Assembly (NCBI RefSeq): GCF_026342015.1
Contig: NZ_JAPENL010000003.1
Span: 62,001-126,000 of the forward strand
Direction: 5' to 3'
Length of the DNA: 64,000 nt
Source: Micromonospora lupini
GTDB lineage: Bacteria; Actinomycetota; Actinomycetes; Mycobacteriales; Micromonosporaceae
The notes beneath the pieces are model-generated. The model saw only the letters and a program-made list of their open reading frames with translations, did not search any database and was not told the origin of the DNA. A program made the translations under genes and the position numbers. Positions within the stretch are counted from its first letter, which is position 1. Each line of letters opens with the position of its first letter. This document shows, one piece after another, positions 11,377 through 19,019 of the stretch.

Positions 11377-12650
11377 TTGACTGCCTTTCCGTCCAGGACC
11401 GTCGGCTCGCCGCGCAGGAAGGTCGCCACGATGCGACCCGGCAGCGTCATGCGGGCGTACGGGGTGTTGCGACTGCGACTTGCCAGCTCCGCCGGCTCGA
11501 TGGTGCGGCGGGCGGCGGGGTCGATCACTGTCAGGTTGGCCGGCACGCCGGGTGCCGGGTCGACACCGTGCCCGGTCAGCCCCGCGATCCGGGCGGGGGT
11601 GCGCGACATCCGCTCGGCGATCAGGTCCCACTCGGGGCCGAGCACGTCGAGCGCGATGGACAGGGCCGTCTCCAGGCCGAGCATCCCCGGCCGGGCGTAC
11701 GCCCACTCGCACTCCTTGTCCTCCACGGCGTGCGGGGCGTGGTCGGTGGCGATGATGTCGATGACACCGTCGGCGAGCGCGGCACGCAGGGCGGCGATGT
11801 CGGCGGCCGTCCGCAGCGGCGGGTTGACCTTGAAGACGGGGTCGTAGGTCGCCGCCCGCTCGTCGGTGAGCAGCAGGTGGTGCGGGGTGACCTCGGCGGT
11901 GACGCGTACACCACGGGCCTTGGCCTGGCGCAGCACCTCGACGCTGCCGGCGGTGGAGACGTGGCAGACGTGCAGGCGGCTGCCCACGTGCTCGGCGAGC
12001 AGCACGTCCCGGGCGATGATCGCCTCCTCGGCGACCGCCGGCCAGCCGAGCAGGCCGAGCCGGGTGGACACCTCACCCTCGTGCATCTGGGCGCCCTCGG
12101 TGAGGCGGGGCTCCTCGGCGTGCTGGGCGATGATCCCGTCGAACGCCTTGACGTACTCCAGGGCCCGGCGCATCAGCAACGGGTCGGCGACGCAGTGCCC
12201 GTCGTCGGAGAAGATCCGCACCCGGGCCGCGGAGTCGGCCATCGCGCCCAGCTCGGCCAGGCGCTCGCCGGCCAGCCCGACGGTGACCGCGCCGACCGGC
12301 TGCACGTCGACCAGTCCGGCCTCCCGGCCGAGGCGCCAGACCTGCTCGACGACGCCTGCGGTGTCCGCGACGGGTGAGGTGTTCGCCATCGCGCAGACCG
12401 CGGTGTAGCCGCCCAGCGCCGCCGCCCGGGACCCGGACTCGACGGTCTCGGCGTCCTCCCGGCCGGGCTCGCGCAGGTGGGTGTGCAGGTCGACCAGGCC
12501 CGGCAGGGCGACCAGCCCGGCGCCGTCGACGACCACGGCGTCCGGCGCGGACAGCCCCGGACCGACCTCGGCGACGACGCCGTCGCGGATCAGCAGGTCG
12601 GTCGGCGCGGCGCCGACGATGCTCACGCTTGTGATGAGGTACGCGGTCAC
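11373..12650 (-). CDS. pyrC: Dihydroorotase
   Basis: Cyclises carbamoyl aspartate to dihydroorotate in a zinc-dependent amidohydrolase barrel. The 425-residue protein is a type I enzyme with metal ligands in LVDLHTHLREPG (about residue 57). HVCHVSTAG and the IIATDHAPHAVEDK loop contribute the catalytic Asp. The GTG start overlaps the pyrB stop (GTGA) and the stop overlaps the carA start (GTGA), implying translational coupling. No small membrane protein lies between pyrC and carA, unlike in some actinobacteria. Confidence 0.96.
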   Translation of the reverse strand: MTAYLITSVSIVGAAPTDLLIRDGVVAEVGPGLSAPDAVVVDGAGLVALPGLVDLHTHLREPGREDAETVESGSRAAALGGYTAVCAMANTSPVADTAGVVEQVWRLGREAGLVDVQPVGAVTVGLAGERLAELGAMADSAARVRIFSDDGHCVADPLLMRRALEYVKAFDGIIAQHAEEPRLTEGAQMHEGEVSTRLGLLGWPAVAEEAIIARDVLLAEHVGSRLHVCHVSTAGSVEVLRQAKARGVRVTAEVTPHHLLLTDERAATYDPVFKVNPPLRTAADIAALRAALADGVIDIIATDHAPHAVEDKECEWAYARPGMLGLETALSIALDVLGPEWDLIAERMSRTPARIAGLTGHGVDPAPGVPANLTVIDPAARRTIEPAELASRSRNTPYARMTLPGRIVATFLRGEPTVLDGKAVK

Positions 12651-13573
12651 CTGTTGTTCCCTCCGAGCAGCAGGTAAAGAACAGCCATCCGCACGGAGAC
12701 CCCGTTGGTGACCTGTTCGACGATTGTGGAGCGGGGCGAGTCGGCCACCTCGGGGGTGATCTCCATCCCCCGGTTCATCGGGCCCGGGTGCATGACGATC
12801 GCGTGTTCGGGCAGGCGGCGCATCCGCGGGCCGTCCAGCCCGTAGCGGCGGGAGTACTCGCGCGCGGAGGGGAAGTAGGAGTCCTTCATCCGCTCCCGCT
12901 GCACGCGCAGCATCATCACCACGTCGACGTCGGGCAGCACCGCGTCGAGGTCGTAGGACACGTCGGTGCCCGGGGCGAGGGCGCCTGCGATGTCGACGGG
13001 GATGAGGGTGGGCGGGCCGACAAGTGTGACCTTCGCGCCGAGGGTGGACAGCAGCAGGACGTTGGAGCGGGCCACCCGGGAGTGCAGCACGTCCCCGACC
13101 ACCGCGACCGACAGGCCGGCCAGCCGGCCCAGCCGGGCCCGCATGGTGTACGCGTCGAGCAGCGCCTGGGTCGGGTGCTCGTGGGTGCCGTCGCCGGCGT
13201 TGACCACCGACCCGTCGACCCAGTTCGCGAGCCGGTGCGGGGCGCCGGAGGCGGGGTGCCGCACGACCACCGCGTCGGCGCCCATGGCCTGGAGGGTGAG
13301 CGCGGTGTCCTTCAGGCTCTCGCCCTTGGCGACGCTCGACCCCTTCGCGGAAAAGTTGATCACGTCGGCGCTGAGCCGTTTCGCCGCCGCCTCGAACGAG
13401 ATCCGGGTGCGGGTGGAGTCCTCGTAGAAGAGGTTCACCACCGTCCGGCCGCGCAGCGCGGGCAGCTTCTTGATCTCGCGGCCGGCGACCGTGGCCATCT
13501 CGGCGGCGGTGTCCAGGATCTCGGTGGCGGTGTCGGCGTCCAGGTCCGCGCCGGAGAGCAGGTGCCTGATCAT
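12647..13573 (-). CDS. pyrB: Aspartate carbamoyltransferase catalytic chain
   Basis: Joins carbamoyl phosphate and aspartate. The 308-residue chain has the carbamoyl phosphate site FYEDSTRTRISFE, the KGESLKDTALTL loop, HPTQALLDAYT in the hinge region and the aspartate-binding MLRVQRERM. No regulatory chain gene (pyrI) is present, as normal in actinobacteria. ATGA overlap with pyrR upstream and GTGA overlap with pyrC downstream. Confidence 0.97.
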   Translation of the reverse strand: MIRHLLSGADLDADTATEILDTAAEMATVAGREIKKLPALRGRTVVNLFYEDSTRTRISFEAAAKRLSADVINFSAKGSSVAKGESLKDTALTLQAMGADAVVVRHPASGAPHRLANWVDGSVVNAGDGTHEHPTQALLDAYTMRARLGRLAGLSVAVVGDVLHSRVARSNVLLLSTLGAKVTLVGPPTLIPVDIAGALAPGTDVSYDLDAVLPDVDVVMMLRVQRERMKDSYFPSAREYSRRYGLDGPRMRRLPEHAIVMHPGPMNRGMEITPEVADSPRSTIVEQVTNGVSVRMAVLYLLLGGNNR

Positions 13574-14154
13574 GAGGTGGTTCCCCCGTACAGCTTGACC
13601 TCGTCGGCGCCGTCGGTCTCGGCGAGCGTCACCTTGACGCTCTCGGCGAGCGCCGTCGGGATGTTCTTGCCGACGTAGTCGGCGCGGATCGGCAACTCAC
13701 GGTGGCCGCGGTCCACCAGGACGGCGAGCTGCACCGACGCCGGGCGGCCCACGTCGTTGAGCGCGTCGAGCGCGGCCCGGACGGTGCGGCCGGAGAAGAG
13801 CACGTCGTCGACGAGGATCACCCGCTTGCCGTCGATGCCGCCGCTGGGCACCTGGGTCGGGCCGATCGCGCGGGTGGCATGCCGGCGCAGGTCGTCGCGG
13901 TAGAGCGTGATGTCGAGCACACCGACCGGGACGACGACGTCCTCGAAGGTGCTGATCCGCGAGGCGAGCCGTCGCGCGAGGGGCGCGCCCCGGGTGGGAA
14001 TCCCGAGCAGCACGGTGTCGGCGGCGCCCTGGGTCTTCTCCAGGATCTGGTGGGCGATGCGGTCGACCACACGCTGCACGTCGGCGCTGGCGAGGATCAC
14101 CTTCACCGAGGGTTGTCGCGGTGGTGACGAACGGGCAGCCGGTGGGTATGCCAC
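13570..14154 (-). CDS. pyrR: PyrR bifunctional regulator / uracil phosphoribosyltransferase
   Basis: RNA-binding regulator of pyr genes that senses uridine nucleotides and usually has weak UPRTase activity. The 194-residue protein has the type I PRTase fold with the PRPP loop VILVDDVLFSGRTVRAAL. It also shows GIPTRGAPLA and VGVLDITLYRDDL, which are PyrR hallmarks. The GTG at 14154 is chosen because a full AAGGAGGT lies five bases upstream. The longer open frame lacks such a site and would run across the leader element. First gene of the pyr operon; its leader carries a PyrR-type binding loop overlapping this ribosome binding site region. Confidence 0.95.
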   Translation of the reverse strand: MAYPPAARSSPPRQPSVKVILASADVQRVVDRIAHQILEKTQGAADTVLLGIPTRGAPLARRLASRISTFEDVVVPVGVLDITLYRDDLRRHATRAIGPTQVPSGGIDGKRVILVDDVLFSGRTVRAALDALNDVGRPASVQLAVLVDRGHRELPIRADYVGKNIPTALAESVKVTLAETDGADEVKLYGGTTS

Positions 14155-14159
14155 GGCGG

Positions 14160-14190
14160 ACCTCCTTCCCCGCCTCACGGGACGGGTCGT
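14160..14190 (-). promoter_or_regulatory. PyrR-binding leader element overlapping the pyrR Shine-Dalgarno
   Basis: In the minus-strand leader, GTCCCGTGAGGC (14183 to 14172) matches the PyrR recognition loop pattern known from Bacillus and mycobacteria (GUCCnGnGAGGC). It can close with the flanking G/C bases. AAGGAGGT (14167-14160) follows within five bases. PyrR bound with UMP would block ribosome access, the translational attenuation known for mycobacterial pyrR leaders. The match is seen directly; the mechanism is inferred from those relatives. Confidence 0.8.
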
Positions 14191-14254
14191 TAAAGGATGT
14201 CGGGCACCTCCGGCCGACGAGCGTGAGCAGACCCGGCCGGGGCTTCACGCCACG

Positions 14255-14300
14255 TTACCAGTGGTCACCGGGCCGACGGACGGCGGCCGCTGACCACTGG
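14255..14300. promoter_or_regulatory. Inverted repeat in the bldD-pyrR intergenic region, possible BldD operator
   Basis: CCAGTGGTCA (14258-14267) and TGACCACTGG (14291-14300) are perfect inverted copies 23 bases apart. TTACCAGTGGTCA (14255-14267) fits the outer half-sites TnAC and GTnA of the published BldD consensus as I recall it, but not its centre. A second partial match is TGACCACGTGTCG at 14363-14375. BldD is known to repress its own gene in Streptomyces, which fits this position between divergent bldD and pyrR. Confidence 0.5.
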
Positions 14301-14443
14301 ATCAGGCCGACGAAATGGGGATAACTCCCGCGGCGCTCCCCAACGGTAAGGTCACGACCACTTGACCACGTGTCGCATTCCCCGTACCGTCACGCTCCGT
14401 AGCGATCGACGGGAGAACCCCGAGCAGCACTGGGAGTGTCCGA

Positions 14444-14932
14444 ATGCCCTCTGAATACGCCAAATCTCTGGGCGCACGCCTGCGCTCCATCCGCCAGCAG
14501 CAGGGCCTCTCCCTGCAGGGTGTGGAGGAGAAGTCGAACGGGCGATGGAAGGCCGTGGTGGTCGGCTCGTACGAGCGTGGCGACCGGGCCGTGACGGTGT
14601 CCCGTCTGGCCGAGCTGGCCGAGTTCTACCGTGTCCCCGTCTCGGAACTGCTGCCGGACGGCAGCGGCGTCCGGCACGAGCCCACCAGCAAGATCGTCCT
14701 GGACCTGGAGCGGCTCTACGACGAGGCCTCCGAGGACCTGGCCTACGTCGCCCGCTACGCCCGCGCCATCCAGCAGCAGCGCGGTGACTACAACGGCCGG
14801 GTGCTCTCCATCCGCGCCGACGACCTGCGGGCCCTCGCGATCGTCTACGACGCCTCACCGTCGGGCCTGATCGAGCGGCTCACCGAGCACGGCGTGCTGG
14901 TGGCCGACCCCAGGGCGTTCTTCGCCTCCTGA
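14444..14932 (+). CDS. bldD: BldD, c-di-GMP-responsive developmental regulator
   Basis: Master repressor of sporulation genes in Streptomyces, dimerised by tetrameric cyclic di-GMP. The 162-residue protein has an N-terminal XRE-type helix-turn-helix (MPSEYAKSLGARLRSIRQQQ, then GRWKAVVVGSYERGDRAVTV). The C-terminal domain keeps the c-di-GMP signature RGD-x8-RxxD as RGDYNGRVLSIRADD. The second half reads RADD where Streptomyces has RQDD, still within the motif. GGGAG precedes the ATG. It is monocistronic, bounded by a strong terminator, with a 289-base divergent region to pyrR. Confidence 0.96.
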   Translation: MPSEYAKSLGARLRSIRQQQGLSLQGVEEKSNGRWKAVVVGSYERGDRAVTVSRLAELAEFYRVPVSELLPDGSGVRHEPTSKIVLDLERLYDEASEDLAYVARYARAIQQQRGDYNGRVLSIRADDLRALAIVYDASPSGLIERLTEHGVLVADPRAFFAS

Positions 14933-14947
14933 GCTGTCGCTTCACCG

Positions 14948-14985
14948 CGAGAAGGGCCCGTGCCGGATGGCACGGGCCCTTCTCG
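14948..14985. terminator. Bidirectional terminator between bldD and nusB
   Basis: A perfect 17-base stem (14948-14964 with 14969-14985) with the tetraloop GGAT lies between the convergent bldD and nusB stops. It can serve both transcripts. Confidence 0.9.
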
Positions 14986-15006
14986 TCGTACGGGTGCGCG
15001 GCGCGC

Positions 15007-15441
15007 TCAGCGGGTGGCGTACTCGGCGATGCGGCCGAGCACCCCGTTGAGGAACCGTGGCGAATCGTCGGTGGACATCTGCCGGGCCAACTCGACGGCC
15101 TCGCTGATCGCCACCGCGTCGTCGATCTCGTCGACGTAGAGCAACTCGTAGACGGCGATCCGGGCCAGGTTGCGGTCGACCACAGGCATCCGCTCCAACG
15201 TCCAACCCTCGGCGTAGCTGGCGATCAGCTCGTCGATGCGGTTGAGGTGCTCGGCGACCCCCTCGATCAGGCCCACCGCGTAACCCAGGTGCTCCGGGTG
15301 GGGCTGTTCGATGCGCTGGAGGTAGCCGGCCAGGACCTCGACGGGCGGCCGATCCCGCAGGTCGGCCTCGTAGAGGACGTCCAGCGCCCGCTTGCGCGCC
15401 TTGCGGCGCGCCGGCATCTGCTGCTTGGGACCCTCAGCCAT
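15007..15441 (-). CDS. nusB: Transcription antitermination protein NusB
   Basis: 144-residue all-helical protein that binds boxA RNA with NusE (S10) for rRNA antitermination. Family motifs include ARRKARKRALDVLYEADLR at the N-terminus, WTLERMPVVDRNLARIAVYE in the middle and the C-terminal FLNGVLGRIAEY. The start shares one base with the efp stop (TGATG), so it is coupled to efp. Confidence 0.95.
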   Translation of the reverse strand: MAEGPKQQMPARRKARKRALDVLYEADLRDRPPVEVLAGYLQRIEQPHPEHLGYAVGLIEGVAEHLNRIDELIASYAEGWTLERMPVVDRNLARIAVYELLYVDEIDDAVAISEAVELARQMSTDDSPRFLNGVLGRIAEYATR

Positions 15442-15998
15442 CAGGCGCGGCCGAGGTAACGGCCGTCGCGGGTGTCGACCTTGATCTTCTCACCGGTGGT
15501 GATGAACAGCGGAACCGGCACGGTGGCGCCGGTCTCCACGGTCGCCGGCTTGGTGCCGCCGGTCGAACGGTCGCCCTGCAGACCGGGCTCGGTGTAGGTG
15601 ACCTCAAGCACGACGCTTGTGGGCAGCTCGATGTAGAGCGGCACACCCTCGTGCTGTGCGACTGTCGCCTCCGCCTCGGGCAGCAGGTAGTTGGCTGCCT
15701 CGCCGACGGTGCCACCGGGCACGGTGATCTGGTCGAAGGTCTCCAGATCCATGAAGACGAAGTCCTCGCCGTCGGCGTACAAATACTGCATCGTGCGCTT
15801 GTCCACGGTCGCGGTCTCGACCTTGGTGCCCGCGTTGAAGGTCTTGTCGACCACCTTCCCGGACAGCACGTTCTTCAGCGTGGTGCGCACGAACGCACCA
15901 CCCTTACCGGGCTTGACGTGCTGGAACTCGACGACGGCCCAGAGCTCGCCGTCGAGGTTGAGTACCAGGCCGTTTTTGAGGTCGTTGGTGGAGGCCAT
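15441..15998 (-). CDS. efp: Elongation factor P
   Basis: Relieves ribosome stalling at polyproline stretches. The 185-residue protein has three beta-barrel domains: KOW-like from ASTNDLKNGLVLNLDG, the middle domain with KRTMQYLYADGEDFVFMD, and the C-terminal domain with GLQGDRSTGGTKPATVETG. The loop lysine is Lys32 in HVKPGKGGAF; no epmA/epmB-type modification gene is nearby. The window encodes several very Pro-rich proteins that would need this factor. A 413-base non-coding stretch lies upstream. Confidence 0.97.
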   Translation of the reverse strand: MASTNDLKNGLVLNLDGELWAVVEFQHVKPGKGGAFVRTTLKNVLSGKVVDKTFNAGTKVETATVDKRTMQYLYADGEDFVFMDLETFDQITVPGGTVGEAANYLLPEAEATVAQHEGVPLYIELPTSVVLEVTYTEPGLQGDRSTGGTKPATVETGATVPVPLFITTGEKIKVDTRDGRYLGRA

Positions 15999-16411
15999 TT
16001 CCTGCCTTGATCATCAATTGGCGGACAGACCTGGCAAGTCTACAAGCTGCGCCGAGGCGCGTTACCCGCCGTGGTCGTTCGTCCGCGTGCACGGACGTCC
16101 GATGCCCGCGTACGGCTACTCTCCGTCATCGTCGACCCACCACCCGGCCGCATGCCCCCACCCCTTTGCGCTGCTTCAACGGACGCAACAGTCACGGTCC
16201 GTGCTGCACCCGTGATCCGCTCGCACACCTACCAACTCCCAGGATCAGCAGCTCAGAGCAGGTATGGCGCCGGTTGGGCAGGGCAAAGGGCGCGCACCAG
16301 CAGGGTGAACCCCTCGGGGCGGGAGGACGGCGACGACCAACAGTGACGCCACCGCCGACAGACGACCTCACTGTGGGTGAAAACGCTTGGTGAAACTCGG
16401 GGGGTGATCGG
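15999..16411. other. 413-base non-coding gap where pepQ is often found
   Basis: No credible gene is present between efp and aroQ. In Mycobacterium and Streptomyces an Xaa-Pro peptidase (pepQ) gene lies here. The gap contains the efp promoter region and copy B of the dispersed repeat at 16161-16210. A short complementary piece, GCAAAGGG, lies near 16283-16290. The rest shows no clear structure. Confidence 0.7.
16161..16210. repeat. Dispersed intergenic repeat, copy B
   Basis: Begins CCCCTTTGCGCTGCTTCAAC and continues GGACGCAACAGTCACGGTCC. It matches both halves of the palindromic copy A (5526-5610): 25 of the first 29 bases match the left half, and the spacing of CTGCTTC, CGCAAC and GTCCG matches the reversed right half. 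Unlike copy A, its right arm is mostly degenerate. Confidence 0.75.
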
Positions 16412-16855
16412 TCAGGCCGGGCGGGCAGCCGGGTGGGCGGCCAGGTGGTGCAGGGCGAGACGGTAGCCGTCGATGCCGAGACCGCAGATCACCCCGGTCG
16501 CCACCGCGGAGACCACCGAGTGGTGCCGGAACTCCTCGCGGGCGTGGATGTTGGAGAGGTGCACCTCCACAAGCGGCCCGCGCAGCATGGCGCAGGCGTC
16601 GCGCACCGCGTACGAGTAGTGCGACCAGGCGGCCGGGTTGAGCACGACGGCGGCGCCCTCGTCGGCGGCGGTGTGCAGCCAGCCGAGCAGCTCGTGCTCG
16701 GCGTCGGTCTGCCGGACCGTCACGTCGAGCCCCAACTCCCGGCCGGTGGCCTCGCAGAGCGTCACCAGGTCGGCGTAGCTGGTCGAGCCGTACACGGCGG
16801 GCTCCCGGGTGCCCAGCCGGCCCAGGTTCGGCCCGTTCAGCACGTACACCCTCAC
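16412..16855 (-). CDS. aroQ: Type II 3-dehydroquinate dehydratase
   Basis: Third step of the shikimate pathway, giving 3-dehydroshikimate. The 147-residue type II enzyme has VYVLNGPNLGRLGTREPAVY with the catalytic Arg and Tyr, NPAAWSHYSYAVRDA, and the substrate-binding EVHLSNIHAREEFRHHS. The GTG at 16855 overlaps the aroB stop as GTGA, which sets the start. The much longer open frame upstream is a shadow of aroB. Confidence 0.95.
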   Translation of the reverse strand: MRVYVLNGPNLGRLGTREPAVYGSTSYADLVTLCEATGRELGLDVTVRQTDAEHELLGWLHTAADEGAAVVLNPAAWSHYSYAVRDACAMLRGPLVEVHLSNIHAREEFRHHSVVSAVATGVICGLGIDGYRLALHHLAAHPAARPA

Positions 16856-17931
16856 GAAGTGGCCACCTCGCGGTAGGCGGCTTCGAGCAGCGCGTCGTCC
16901 GGGCCCTCCAGCATTGCCGGGCGGGCCAGGCCGTCCAGCACCACGAACCGCAACCGGCTGCCCCGGGCCTTCTTGTCCACCCGCATCACGGCCAGCAGTC
17001 GCGGCCAGGCGTCGGCGGGGTAGCTCACCGGCAGGCCGAGCGCGGCCAGGGTGCGCCGGTGCCGGTCGGCCGTCGGCGCGTCCAGCCGGCCGGCGAGCCG
17101 GGCCAGCGTGGCGGCGTACACCAGACCCACGGCCACGGCGTGGCCGTGCCGCCAGCGGAAACCCTCGACCTGCTCGATGGCGTGGGCCAGGGTGTGGCCG
17201 TAGTTGAGCACCTCCCGCAGGCCCGACTCGCGCAGGTCGCCGGCGACCACGTCGGCCTTGACCCGGATGGCCCGCTCGATCAGCTCCCGGGTCACCGGCC
17301 CGCGCGGGTCGGTGGCCGCCGCCGGGTCGCGCTCGACGAGATCCAGGATCACCGGGTCGGCGATGAAGCCGCACTTGACCACCTCGGCGAGGCCGGCCGC
17401 CAGGTCGACGGCGGGCAGACCGTCCAGGGTGGCCAGATCGGCCAGCACGCCGACCGGCGGGTGGAACGCGCCGACCAGGTTCTTGCCGGCGGCGGTGTTG
17501 ATCCCGGTCTTGCCGCCCACGGCCGCGTCCACCATGCCCAGCAGCGAGGTGGCCACCGGCACCCAGCGCACCCCGCGCAGCCAGCAGGCCGCGACGAAGC
17601 CGGCCAGGTCGGTCACCGCGCCGCCGCCGACCCCGACCACCGCGTCGGTACGGGTGAAACCGGCCGCGCCCAGCCGGTCCCAGCAGGCGGCCGCCACGTC
17701 GATCTGCTTGCCCGACTCCGCGTCGGGCACCTCGATCGGCAGCGGCTCGACGCCTGCCGCGCGCAGTCGTTCGCCTGTCGCGTCGGCCAGGGCCTTGAGC
17801 GGGGGCGTGTGCAGCACCGCCGCCCGGGTCGCGCCGGGCAGCAGCCCGGGCAGCGCGTCCACCAGGTCGCGCCCGACCAGCACGTCGTACGGCCGTTCGC
17901 CGCCGACCGGAATCCGGGTCACCTCGTCCAT
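16852..17931 (-). CDS. aroB: 3-dehydroquinate synthase
   Basis: Second step of the shikimate pathway, NAD- and metal-dependent. The 359-residue protein has the NAD-binding VVGVGGGAVTDLAGFVAACW and the VPVATSLLGMVDAAVGGKTG substrate loop. Metal-site segments are RELIERAIRVKADVV and LNYGHTLAHAIE. The ATG at 17931 (MDEVTRIPV) is chosen; the upstream extension is unlike the family. Only a weak ribosome site is visible. A regulator gene lies directly upstream instead of aroK, which has been displaced by about 1.8 kb. Confidence 0.95.
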   Translation of the reverse strand: MDEVTRIPVGGERPYDVLVGRDLVDALPGLLPGATRAAVLHTPPLKALADATGERLRAAGVEPLPIEVPDAESGKQIDVAAACWDRLGAAGFTRTDAVVGVGGGAVTDLAGFVAACWLRGVRWVPVATSLLGMVDAAVGGKTGINTAAGKNLVGAFHPPVGVLADLATLDGLPAVDLAAGLAEVVKCGFIADPVILDLVERDPAAATDPRGPVTRELIERAIRVKADVVAGDLRESGLREVLNYGHTLAHAIEQVEGFRWRHGHAVAVGLVYAATLARLAGRLDAPTADRHRRTLAALGLPVSYPADAWPRLLAVMRVDKKARGSRLRFVVLDGLARPAMLEGPDDALLEAAYREVATS

Positions 17932-17941
17932 CGCCGGCAGC

Positions 17942-18940
17942 CTAGTCCAGCGGACGGCGTGGCGACGGCGTCTGTCCACCTGCTGGCCGGGCGGCCCACT
18001 CGGCAAGCAGGCGTGCGTGCTCGGCCACTGCGGCGCGCAACGCCTCCGGGTGGCGAACGGTGAACGCGCAACCCAGCCCGGCGAGCAGCGCCGCCATCCC
18101 GGGGAGGCTCTCCGCCCGGGCCCGCAGCAGCACCCCGTCGCCGCTGGCGGTCAACTCGGCCGCGCTTGGCGGGATGCGCCGCCGGGCGGCGACCAGGTCG
18201 GTCTCCAGCAGCACCTCGACCTCGTGCCGGTAGGGAACGCCCGCCAGCGACCGGGTCAGCCACGCCACCGCGTCGAAGCCGTCCGGCACCGTGAACGTCG
18301 CCGTCCCGGGCGTCACGGCCCCGATCCGGTCCAGTCGGAACGTGCGCACCTCCCCGCGCCGGTGGTCGTGGCCCGTGACGTACCAGCGGCCGGCGTGGAA
18401 GACCAGCCCGTACGGGTCGAGCTCACGATGCGACAGCTCACCGCGCCAGGAGCGGTAGTCCAGGCTCACCCGCTGCCGACGTCGGGCGGCCGCGGCCAGG
18501 GCCAGCAGGGTGCCCGACGCCGGTCGCGCCTGGGGATCGGGCCGCCGCAGGGTGAAGCCGAGGTGCTCCTGCACGGCTGTCAGCCGGTCGGCGAGCGCCG
18601 CCGGCAGCACCCGGCGGATCTTCGCCAGCGCGGTCGCGGTGGCCGGCAGCTCGGTGGTCAGCCCGACCCGTTCGGCGACGACCAGGCCGAGCAGCACGGC
18701 CACCGCCTCGTCGTCGGTGAGCATCAGCGGCGGCAGCTTGAACCCGGGGTGCAGGCGGTAGCCGCCGTGACGGCCTCGGTCGGCGAGCACCGGGATGCCC
18801 AGCTCGACCAGGGTGGCCGCGTACCGGCGCACGGTCCGCTCGTCCACACCGAGCCGGCTGGCCAGCTCGCCGGCCGTCGCCCGGTGGCGGGCCTGGAGCA
18901 GTTCGAGCAGGGCCAGCACCCGACCGGCGGGATGCGACAC
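17942..18940 (-). CDS. WYL-domain HTH transcriptional regulator
   Basis: 332-residue YafY/DeoR-like regulator: N-terminal winged HTH (VLALLELLQARHRATAGEL and the recognition segment ERTVRRYAATL), a WYL domain near the middle (LDYRSWRGE, VFHAGRWYVTGHDH) and a WCX C-terminal extension. WYL domains bind ligands or nucleic acid. The GTG at 18940 has AAGGAG upstream. It is transcribed divergently from an alpha/beta hydrolase across 79 bases, the usual arrangement for a regulator and its target. The pair interrupts the aroK-aroB junction and its stop lies ten bases from aroB. Confidence 0.9.
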   Translation of the reverse strand: MSHPAGRVLALLELLQARHRATAGELASRLGVDERTVRRYAATLVELGIPVLADRGRHGGYRLHPGFKLPPLMLTDDEAVAVLLGLVVAERVGLTTELPATATALAKIRRVLPAALADRLTAVQEHLGFTLRRPDPQARPASGTLLALAAAARRRQRVSLDYRSWRGELSHRELDPYGLVFHAGRWYVTGHDHRRGEVRTFRLDRIGAVTPGTATFTVPDGFDAVAWLTRSLAGVPYRHEVEVLLETDLVAARRRIPPSAAELTASGDGVLLRARAESLPGMAALLAGLGCAFTVRHPEALRAAVAEHARLLAEWAARPAGGQTPSPRRPLD

Positions 18941-19019
18941 GGGCCACTCCTTAAAACCGGGCGGATCCTGTCCGGATTCGATCGTACGGTCGGTCGGTAG
19001 CCGAGAGAAGGAGCGACAG

